From: Benincasa hispida
Lineage: Eukaryota > Streptophyta > Magnoliopsida > Cucurbitales > Cucurbitaceae
Length of the DNA: 64,000 nucleotides
Direction: 5' to 3'
NCBI RefSeq assembly: GCF_009727055.1
Contig: NC_052350.1
Location: 14,023,658 to 14,087,657 of the forward strand
The translations under genes and the position numbers were made by a program. The notes under the pieces were generated by a model. The model made no database searches and was not told where the DNA came from. It was given only the letters and a program-made list of their open reading frames with translations. Below are positions 1 through 10,700 of this stretch, in pieces. Position 1 is the stretch's first letter; every line of letters starts with the position of its first letter.

Positions 1-306
1 TGTTAGATCTTGTTTTAGGTTGTTATAATTGTTTGGACTTCACAATAAGGATACTTTTGTCCATTGTTATATCTTAAATAGTATCCAAATTATTCTTGGT
101 CATTTTCGCAAAGAAAAATCTGTTTGGTCATTTTTCTAAAATGTCATTTTATTTTAGCCATTTGCCAGTCTACCCTACATATTTGATTAACATATCGATA
201 TTCCATACTTCTCAATTTGGTATCATTAGATTTGATTATTCAAAATTCCACGAACTACAATGAGGTTGGTGGTTTTGTTGATTTACTTTAATTAAATGAG
301 AAGTTT

Positions 307-437
307 TTTTGTTTTTTGTTGTTATTATTATTATTTTTAAAGGTATTGAATTAATATGTGAGGTAGTAGAATCAAACCTTCGACTTTGAGATTGATAATA
401 CAAGCAATATATCAGTTGAGTTATACTCATTTTGACT
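307..437 (-). mobile_element. tRNA-derived SINE-like insertion
   Basis: Read on the minus strand, the segment begins with a tRNA-like head: an A-box-like stretch (TATAACTCAACTGATA) and, about 40 bases on, a B-box-like GGTTTGATTCT. It ends in an A-rich tail with (TAA) repeats. It is flanked by near-identical 13-base direct repeats, AAATGAGAAGTTT at 294-306 and AATTGAGAAGTTT at 438-450, as expected for target-primed retroposition. The body is too short to place in a named SINE family by eye. Confidence 0.6.
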
Positions 438-1129
438 AATTGAGAAGTTTGATCTCATGTTTGCATTAATTGTGTAACTATACCACAAATTGCTCCCAAA
501 TATGCACTAAGATTATTGATTGTTCTAAATAAAAAGGAAAAATATGGTTTTACCAAAGCCTCCAAATGCCAAATGAAGTCATCAAATTTCACAACTTTAT
601 TTGATCGACTTCCTCTAGCTCATACAACTAACATCAAGAAAATAGGAACTAAGCACACATCAAGTAGAGCTAAGAACCTTTTTTTTTTTTTTTCCATTCT
701 AAACAACTCAAAATGCAAGGATTTGATGGACTTACTTTTTTGTATATGGTAAAAATGTTCAATCCTTGCCTTATGAAAACATGAGTAACTGTTAAAAAAA
801 AACAATATTTGGTTAATAACAAAAATATGGTAGGGAGAAAAGTGGTTTGAAATCCCATGTGAACTAATAACAAAAATTATAAACGATGCTAACATGAAAG
901 ATTATATTCCTCTCCTCATGCCAAAAGTCATGAATTACCCAATAGTTTAGAGCAGACTCAGAACAGAAAACTTCTTGGTTTTGTACTCTTGGAGCATATA
1001 AAAAATCATTACCAAACCAACAAAATTAAGCCGATAGGGCAATCACAGTGAGAAATTGAATATCAAAATTACACACCCAAGGATTAACTAAGTTCATGAC
1101 ATCCAGCAAACTACCAGCTAAGATAAAAA

Positions 1130-1640
1130 TTACCTGCTGCTAAGACAATTTCAACCAAGCTTTGTTTCGTATATCAAACGCTTCATTGAGAGAGCCTAGC
1201 TCCACAGAAGGCATATACCTGAATGTTAAACCATAAAATCAACAATAAAAATCTCAAAAAACTAAAACCTAGCAGTCATGTTAAATCAGAGCAAGTAGAG
1301 GAGTTGGAGTTTATGGAAGTACTTTTGAGATAGATAGGCATTCACAATGGAGGTAGCATGAGATCGCCCCATAGGCGAAGAAGAAATCCATTGTTGTTTG
1401 AGTGAAGACAGCTTCGACCATTGATTCCGAATGTTCCTTTACATCGATGGTCTCCATGGCCTTATTACCTATGAAAGTTGAGGCGATGAGCTTGGCGTTG
1501 CAACGCGTCCAGATTTCGAAGTAGCTCCTTTAGAAGAAGGAGGCGTAGAGAAATACTGAACCTCCATAGTGATTAGGGTTTTTATCCAGCCGTCGAGGGT
1601 TATCGAAGGAGTGGCCGGCCGAGGAAGACAAAATGCTCAA
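1130..1640 (-). pseudogene. Possible decayed 5' end of a host gene
   Basis: On the minus strand an AAACCCTAATC-type leader, common just before plant start codons, precedes an ATG at about 1567. The frame runs 33 codons (beginning MEVQYFSTPPSSKG) to a TAG. A second short frame starts with METIDVKEH near 1456. A later block around 1133-1219 is bounded by an AG and a CAG/GTAATT donor, like an internal exon, but also carries stops. Base composition here is clearly more GC-rich than the surroundings. I do not recognise the product; it may be a decayed gene, a gene with a small first exon, or a non-coding transcript. Confidence 0.3.
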
Positions 1641-1921
1641 ACCGAAACCTGAGAGACCCAAGTTGCTTTTGATCAAATTCGGAACCGAATTGATTTTCCT
1701 AGATTAAGATATTAGAAAACCAAACCGAATTGATTTTCCCAGATTAAGATATTGGAAAACCAAACCGAATCTCATCCTATTAATCGTATAAAACCGACTT
1801 TTAACCGAACTGATTGGTTCATTTTTTTGGATTGATTCGTAATTATGTTCAACAATAAGTTCATTATTATTATTATTATTATTATTGTTATTAGCATTAT
1901 TTTGATAATATTAAAGATAGT

Positions 1922-3140
1922 GACTCCTCAAGGGAAAAAATCTACTATGGACTCTTCATACTCTCCCTCTCTAGAGAATGAGATGTGCCACCATTATACT
2001 TTTGTTTATATTAAATTTTTACATGGCTCCACCTTTTCTTTTAAACAATTGTATTTGCTTATTTTTTCTTCCACTAAAAACTCTCTCTTTCCATCCTTAA
2101 TTTATATTATTTTTTATATACTTAATTTTAATTTATTTCATTTTCTCTTTCCTATATTTGATTTCCCTTTTATTTTTATTTTTGTTTTTTTTTTCCTTTT
2201 CCCACTCTCTTATTTTTATATTCTTTATCAATTTCTTCATTATTTTCATATCATTTTAACAATGTCACACTCTGATCTTCATCCTCTCTTCTCTAGTCTC
2301 TTCTCCATCAATTTTCAATACAATTTCACACTTCATCATCCTTATTTGAAGGTTTGCACTCCAATTATTTTACTTCATTCAGAATTTTAGTCTATCATGA
2401 TAAAATAAGATAAGATAAAATTTAATTTAGCTTGTTTGGGATTAAGAATTTATTATTTTCACATTAAAGTCTCTTTTTTAATTAATCGTTGATTTAATTT
2501 GTAAAAAATAATAATTATTCAAATATAAAGTTACAAGTAAAAAAATATCATAATGGATAAGCATAATTATAAATATAACGCAAATATAATAATTAATTTG
2601 AAATAAATCATTATTCTTCTATTTTTTATTTTAAAAGTACACAAAATAAATTAAAATAATAGTAAAAAAACAAATAAAACTAGGAATAGAGATGAAAGAA
2701 TTGAAATTAGTTTGAAAATAAAGGTTAAAAAATTAATATATGGGTTGTTAGAGAAGAATATGAATACATGGGTTGTTAGAGATCAATAAATAAAATCAAC
2801 TCTTTTTTTTTTTATTTGCTTTCAAATGAAAATAATGAGAAAATTGGTAAAGAAGATAAAAATAAGCGGAATTGTGAAGAGTTATAAATCAAATATAAAA
2901 AAGAGAGAATGAAATAAATTAAAATTAGGCAAATGAAAAAAAAATAATTGAAAGATAGAGAGAGGAAGTTGTTAATTGAAGAAAAAAATGACAAATATGG
3001 TTGTTTAAAACTAAAGGTGTGACATGTGAAAATTTAATATAAGAAAATATAATGGTGACACATATCACTCATGAAAAGAGAGATATGGAAGAGTCCATAC
3101 TACCGTAGGATTAGAATTTTTCCCATCCAACTAAAGACTC
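1922..3140. mobile_element. Long terminal inverted-repeat DNA element (non-autonomous)
   Basis: The two ends are inverted copies of each other. The left arm begins GACTCCTCAAGGGAAAAAAT and includes TATGGACTCTTC and CACCATTATA. The right arm, read on the minus strand from 3140, has GAGTC, GGGAAAAATTC, TATGGACTCTTCC and CACCATTATATTTTC. The similarity extends inward for roughly 300 bases per arm (about 1922-2250 and 2810-3140) around a very AT-rich centre without coding capacity. Long inverted arms of this kind are typical of Mutator-like or foldback elements. I could not identify a clear target-site duplication. The 181-residue frame at 1845-2390 is low-complexity and lies on one arm. Confidence 0.55.
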
Positions 3141-4690
3141 ATCAACATTTGATAACTGAGGTGGAGTGTATCGGGCAATTTCCAAATGGGGTTCTAGAAG
3201 ACTTTGCTGTTCTCGTTTTGTTATGCTTATTTCGGTCCTTTTGCTCCACATTAATCAATATGTTGTAATATTCCCTTTTATATTCTTTTATTATTTTATT
3301 TTCTACTAATGGGCAGTGTATATTTGACCTGAACTCGTGTGTCTCTTTTCAATTGGGAAGAACATGAAAAATTCAGAGGATTACTCTGGACATAATTATT
3401 TTCTTAGGCGTATCTTTATCTATTTTATTAATTGACAACATGAGGAGTGAAATAATCAAAATTTTAATTTATGAGGCCGAGTAAAGTTTTGTGTTAGTTA
3501 AACTATTATGCTTATTTTGGCTAACAAATTTATTTTTTCCAACTTGGTATTGAGTTTAAAAAGGTCCATTGACTGTTTTTCACAATAATAAATTTATCTC
3601 ATGATTAATTTTTTTTAGTATACTATCCTATAAAAAGTTGAGAATTAAAGTTTTATTAGATACAAAATTGAGGTTGATAAATTTTACATAGGTGTTAAGA
3701 GAATTATGAATATATACTTATGAATTTTGAAAATTGTATTAATTAAATTATGAACTGATAATTGTTTCAATTTAAATGTTTGAAACTCATAATCGTATCA
3801 ATTTATGTCGTCATTTAAATTTCGTTAAAAGAAAATTGTGTGAGACTTACAGTTATACTAAATAAACTCTTAAATTGTCATAAATGAATCAAATTTGACT
3901 AATTGTTAGATTATCCAAATGAGAAGTATAGTAAAAATTTTGTACCTATTATAACTCTAAATATGTACTTTTGTGTCTAATAAGTCTATAAATTTAAAAA
4001 TTGTTGTTTAGACCAATAACCAAATAGTTATACAGTCAAAAGTTAATGGACATATAAGATACAATATCCTAAATTACCTTAAAAAAAAAACAAAAACAAA
4101 AACACAACATAATTCACCGATTGGTTTTAACTAAAACACAAGATAATTTTTTTTCATAAACTTATTTTTTTCTAAATAATATTAAATATTGCACAAATTT
4201 ATCAAAATAAAATATAATTCAATTAACATAGTGCACATTTTATTAATCTTGAAGTTAGAAATTCATTTCATATATGGTAAAAAAATAATAATAAATTATA
4301 CAAATTTAAATTTGATCAAGGTACAGATTAACCATGGAACAATATTGACAAACTCATCAAGCATTACAAAAAATTTAGCTTAATTGTTATTTTTCTTTGA
4401 AGTCTTCTCCATTTTGTACTCACGTATATTTTATAATTTATTGAAAACATATGAGAATATTTTTTTTTCTAAAGAATTTTCAAATGAAAAACTTGTAATT
4501 TTGGAGTGTCATTAAATGAAATTAAAAGTTTAGAGTAAAATTAATATATGTTGGAGGAATAAACTGATAACGGATGAAAAAAAAAAATTAAATATCATTT
4601 TGTATTGGACGAGCCGGTTCGGTTTAGTTGAATCAGTCCATATTTATCATGCAGGCCGAAAATAGACCGGACCGCAACCGGTATTTTCTA
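3141..4690. other. AT-rich intergenic DNA
   Basis: No gene, repeat boundary or RNA could be supported here. The last 100 bases before the Asterix gene become GC-richer and presumably hold its promoter and 5' UTR. I cannot name a TATA box with confidence. Confidence 0.5.
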
Positions 4691-4778
4691 TATGCGCAAG
4701 AATCAGATTCACCAAAGCAATTATATCGGGGCGAGTGGAGAGAGGCCGAGTCGTCGAGACTTGAGAGCCAGTCAAGAG

Positions 4779-7700
4779 ATGTCGACACAAGCGAATGATC
4801 CACGGCAGCCGTCGGCGGCGAAGCCTTTTGTTGCTCCGGCAGTGAATCCGCAAGATCTCCCCGTCGATTATTCCGGTTTCATCGCCGTAGTTTTCGGCAT
4901 CGCCGGTGTCATGTTCAGGGTAATTTCTGTTTATTTTCGAGTACTCATACGGTTACTATGGCGATCTTACTTTTTACTCATTCCACGCTCTTCCTTTTGG
5001 TTGAAATTGGACAGTACAAGCTTAGTTCGTGGCTGGCAATCATATTTTGCGCCCAATCGCTTGCGAATATGAGGAATGTTGAGAACGATCTTAAGCAGAT
5101 TTCCATGGCAATGATGTGAGTTTTCTTCCCTTCCCGATCTCTATTTCACACTTACTTCATACGGATCAATAGTTAAATTGGAGTTTGTCTGAAATCTAAA
5201 CATTCTAAATTCTCTAGGTTGATTTTTCCGTCGCTTTGTAGATGCAAGAATTAATGTTTATGAGCTAGGGTTCGAACCAATTCTTAAGGGTTCATCCATG
5301 CTGGGTGGCAAATTTTGCCACCTACTGTATTAGGGATTATGATATTTTTGATAATCTCCACATTTATAGTCGTGCACACACTTCAACCATTTATGCACTA
5401 TTCAATCAAAGGAATTCTAAACAAAACAGAATTCTAACAACAGGGAATTTGATCACAAAATGCATCTTTATTCAAGTGATTAAAGTGACAACATAGTGAG
5501 TTTATATAGAGAACTCACTATGAAAAAGAAATAAGTAACCCAACAACTAATTAACAGAAAATGAAAAACAAATGAATCAGTTGCAACAACAAATAAAATA
5601 TAGGAAAACCAACTGTTAGTGAGCTCTCTCAATACCCCCCTCAAGCCTATGTGTCGAGAAGAACACACATTGAGCTTGTCCCTTAATGGAAGAAAGGATG
5701 TAGGAGATAAGAGCTTGGTGAAGACATCTGCAATTTGAGCACTAGCTAGAAGATGAACTCTAATCTTCTTTTGTTGCACAAGATCACGAACAAAGTAAAT
5801 GTCTATTTCAGCATATTTTGTACAAGAATGAAGAACTGGATTTGCACTCAAGTGAACAACACTCAAATTATCACACCATAAAGTTGGAGGTTGTGATAAT
5901 CTAATATGTAAGTCTGTGAATAAAGAATGTAACCACACCAATTCCAATGAAGCAAGAGCCAAGCTTCTATATTTAGCCTCTGTACTTGATCTGGAAATAA
6001 GTGTTTGTTTCTTTGAAGTCCATTGTATCAGGTTTCCTCCAAAGTATACACAAACTCCATATGTTGATTTCCTATCATCTGGATCTGAGGCCCAATCAAC
6101 ATCAGCAAAACCTTGAATAGTCAAATCTTTTGGCTTCTTAAACAATAGCCCCTGATCAATTGTTCCTGTTAAGTATCTTAGAATTCGCTTGATAGCTTGC
6201 CAATGAAGACGATTTGGAGAGTGCATAAACTGACAAACTTTGTTTACACTGTAAGATAAAATTTCTGGTCTTGTTAAAGTTACATACTGCAAAGCTCCAA
6301 CTATGCTTCTATACAGCCTTACATCATCAAACCTTTCACCATGAAATGCTGATAAAATAGACCCACTAACCATTGGAATGGCAATAGATTTTGCATCTTG
6401 CATCTTTGCTTTATATAACAGATCTGATATATATTTCTTTTGTGATAGAAACAAACCACCAGACTCAGGATATGACACCTCAACACCCAAAAAATAGTTC
6501 AGTCAGCCCAGATCTTTAAGAGAAAACTTGTTGTTTAATTCAAAAATCAATCTATCAATCATAGATGATGAACTCTCTATAATGACAATATCATCAACAT
6601 ATATGAGAATATAACATAACACCCTTTTTTGTTGTAAATCAGTAGAGAAGAATCAACTTTAGAATTTTGAAACCCTTTTTGATGGAGAAAGGATGTTAAT
6701 TGATCAAACCAAGCACGAGGAGCCTGTTTTAGACCATATAGTGCTTTTCTTAGTTTACATACCTTTGTAGGAGCTGATTTATCAATCATTCTTGGTGGTT
6801 GAGTCATGTATACTTCATCCTCTGATATACCATGAAGAAATACATTGTTAATATCAACTTGTCTCAGATTCCATCCATCGTGTAACGCAAGAGTAAATAA
6901 CACCCTAATAGTTATAGGTTTTATAACTGGACTGAAAGTTTTTGTATAATCAAGATTAGCAACTTGATTATATCCTTTAGCAACTAACCGTGCTTTATAC
7001 TGAGCAATAGAACCATCAGAATTTCTCTTGATTTTGAAAACCCATTTTCATCCAATTACCTTTTTTTCAGAGGGTTGAGACTCCAAAGACCATGTGTCAT
7101 TAGCAATCTACGCTTTATATTCTTCTGTCATAGCTTGAACCCAATGAGGACATTTTAATGCCTCTTTAGCATTTGGAGGCTCTTCTTCGACATACTCCAC
7201 AACAAATATTTTGGGTTTAAAAATCCCATTCTTGCCCCGAGTGACCATTGGATGTTGATTAACAACTAAGGAAGAGCTCGGCAGAGGTACAAGAGTGAAT
7301 GATCCTTCATTTTCATTTGGGACAGTCGAAATGGATTGCAAGCGGTGTGGAGATGAATTTTGAGTAGGAGGTAGAGAAGAAGACTCTGGCAAAGAGTTGT
7401 CATTATTAGGGGAAGAAGAAAAGGGAGTATTTGAAGGCACAGACGTGGGACTACTATGCATTTCATTTGAACACTAGGTAATAGAATGGTCATTAGACAA
7501 TGGGCAATCAAAATTTATTAAAGGACACTTGGTCAAGTCATTGATAGCAGGACACAGAGTTGACACATTTGGTTGGCTATTTGATGACTGATAATGTTAT
7601 AGGATAGGAGGGTCTGAAGCAAAAGCTGGTAGAAAGGACACTGATGTACTATTTTGAAGAAAAGCTGAAGTAGAACATTTTGACTCATCAAAGATAACAT

Positions 7701-10700
7701 GCCTTGAAATATACACTCTTCCTGATTGGGATAGGCATTTATATCCTTTGTGAATAGAGCTATATCCTAAGAAAAGGCATGGAGTGGATCGAGGATCAAG
7801 TTTATGTTGATTGTAAGATCTCAAGGATGGATAACATAGGCAGCCAAATGTTTTTAGAAATGAATAGTCAGGTTTAGTGCCAAAAATCTTCTCTAAAGGA
7901 GATATTTGTTGATGGACTACTCTAGGAAGTCTATTTATCAAATACATTGCAGTGGAAAAAGCATCATCCCAAAAGTCAAGATTTAGAGATGAATGAGATA
8001 ACAAGGCTAAACCAGTTTCTACAATATGTCTATGCTTTCTCTCTACCATACCATTTTGTTGAGAAGTGTGAGGACAAGTCATTCGATGTTGAATACCTTG
8101 AGATTTTAGATAAGGGATGAATGAACGAAATTCACCTCCTCCATCAGTTTGAAGACAAAGTATGGAATGACCTAAAAGTTTTTCCACAGTTTGTTTAAAG
8201 GATAAGAATGCATTGAAAGCCTCATTTTTAGTTCTAAGAAAGTAAATCCATGTAAATCTTGAGAAGGCATCAACAAAGCTAATATAATACTTGAAGCCAT
8301 TCCTAGAAGTTTGATAGGATGGTCCCCACACATCCATTACAACTAATTGTAGGGGTTTTGAGTAAGTAGTTTGAGAATTGATAAATGGAAGATTACGACT
8401 TTTAGCTATTGCACAATCATGACAAACAGAGAAAGTATTTTTATTGGAATAGGAAATATCACGAGATTGAAGAACATGCTCGACAGTAGTTAAACTTGGA
8501 TGGCCTAATCTATTATGCCATATATCAAGTAAAAAAAGAACAAAGGACTGATTGCCATTACATTTTGTGATTGATGTGTGAAGAGCTTGAGAAAAAGCTT
8601 TTGGTGTTGGCTTATGCTTGGAGAAAATCCTCTGGGACTTGGCTTTTTCCATTGCAAAACAATAGAGTCCATCAATAAGATTGCCTTTGAGAAGAGTTTG
8701 GCCATTGAGGTCCTTCACAAAACAAACATTAGAGTGAAATTCAAAATAGACATGATTGTCTTTAGCAAACTGACTGACACTTATAAGGTTTTTGGTTATT
8801 TTAGGCACAGGAAGAAGATTCTTAAGCTGGAAAATGGTATTCAAAAAAGCATTAGGAAAAGAAGATTGCATAAAAGAGGTCCAAATATGAGAAACATTCA
8901 AACCCGCACCATTGCCTACAACAACCTTGTTGTCCCCAAGATATTTATTTCCAAAAGTCAGATTTGATGCATCATTTGTGACATGATTAGTAGCTCCAGA
9001 GTCTGGAAACCACTGATTTTCCCGGTTGAGATCATTTTGTATTGATAGAGTATTCACACAAGAAGAACTTATATTCTGTCCTTGATGATTTGAGGAAGCA
9101 TTCTGTGTATTGTGGCTTGAAGTTGGTCCATGAAACCATTTCTCAAGAAGAAGATAACACTTTAAAGTTGTGTGTCCAAACTTGCCACATACTTGGCATT
9201 GAGGTTTACCATTATTGTTCCAAAACTGTTTGTTCTGCTTCCCATTTGGATTCTTACCTCGTCTGTTACCACCAACATTGTTGTTGGATTGAAACTGAGA
9301 AGAGGAAGGTTGTTTTGATTGATTTTGCGTGGTTAGATTGACTGAAGGAGTAGAGCCATTTGCATTAATCAAGCCGTGTCTTTCAATCCGATTTTCTTGA
9401 ACAAGTAATTGAGAGTAGACCCTTTTATGATTACTGACACTGTAGAGTCATATTCAGGTCCCAATCCGGCTAAGATATGCATAACATGGTCTTTGTGGGA
9501 TACTCTTCGAGCGGCTGCCTTTAACGAATCAACTAGGGCTTTGATTTTCTGAAAATACTCCTCCAATTTCATGTTCCCTTTCTTCATTGCTTCCAATTTT
9601 CCTTTTAAATCAAGAACACGAGCCATATTGCGTGAAGCAAATCTTGCAATGAGAATACTCCAGACTCCTTGAGACGTTGAACAATCCAACATTTCAGACA
9701 AAATTTCCTTCGACATAGCTCCAAGAAGCCAAGAAGCAATAAGTCTGTCTTGCCTTACCTAGAAATCATACTCTGGATTTAGTATTCTTGTAGAAGAAGA
9801 TGGTGATTCAGTTGATATAAACTTCGGTGGAGCAATAGTTTCTTGGTCGATGAATCGTTCAAGCCCGTATCCTCTCAAAGTCGTTGTAATCTGAAGTTTC
9901 CAGGATAAAAAATTGCTCTCATCCAATTTCAGAGTTGTAATCTTGCTTCTAGGATTGATAACTTTGAATGGAGTTGGAGAAGAAATTGTTTCAGACGAAA
10001 TTTGCTCTCTAGTGGGAGTATCCATTGCTGAAGAAACCTATCGGAAAAAGGGGAAATTTTTTTTTTCTTCAGTTGATTAGACTTCAAGCTCTGATACCAT
10101 AAAGGAATTCTAAAGAAAACAGAATTCTAATAACAGGGAATTTGATCACAAAATGCATCTTTATTCAAGTGATTAAAGTGACCAACATAATGAGTTTATA
10201 TCGAGAACCCACTGTGAAAAAGAAATAAACAACCCAGCAACTAATTAACAGAAAATGAAAAACAAATGTATCAGTTGCAACAACAAATAAAATATAGGAT
10301 TTCCTGTTAGTGAGTTCTCTTAACATCAATCAATGCATATGGGTATGTTTAGATTGACTAGAGAAAAAAAAAAATTTCAAAGCATTTTTATTTTAATTTT
10401 TTTTTATAAAGGAAAAAAAAAGGGTTTAAAATGAACTTGAAAGTATTTCAAAGGCTATTTTAAGTGATTGCCATTGCCAAATACTTCAATTTTTTCAAAA
10501 TAGCTAATTTTCAAATTTAAACTTTGAAAAGTTAATCAAAGACCCATAAATTACTGAAATCTAGTGAAACTTGGACCATCCCAAATGTTACTGCCCTCAT
10601 ACAGGTGTCCTGACTTGGTTCTCATGTGTTAACTCAGGGTATTGGGTTGTGTTAGGTGAACACTGGTCATGTTAGGTGACTTGGTTCTCATGTGTTAACT

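Larger units (their letters stand above)
5407..10325 (-). mobile_element. Ty1/Copia LTR retrotransposon, Ale/Retrofit-like, inside Asterix intron 2
   Basis: A complete 4919-bp element lies antisense to the host gene. It has two LTRs of 226-228 bp, a perfect 5-base target duplication TCAAT (5402-5406 and 10326-10330), an initiator-Met-type primer site next to the 5' LTR, a polypurine tract next to the 3' LTR and one gag-pol frame in the order gag, protease, integrase, RT, RNase H. That order defines Copia. Short LTRs, a single frame and small size suit the Ale/Retrofit lineage. By eye the LTRs differ at roughly 7-8% of positions. The coding region has several stops and two frameshifts, so this copy cannot move by itself. 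Confidence 0.93.

Noticed and set aside
1845..2390. 181-residue plus-strand frame
   Set aside because: It is an Ile/Phe/Leu-rich low-complexity translation of TTA and T-rich DNA on an arm of an inverted-repeat element.
4692..5072. 126-residue frame read as an unspliced protein
   Set aside because: It reads through intron 1 after residue 76; splice sites and the Asterix family pattern show a 101-residue spliced product.
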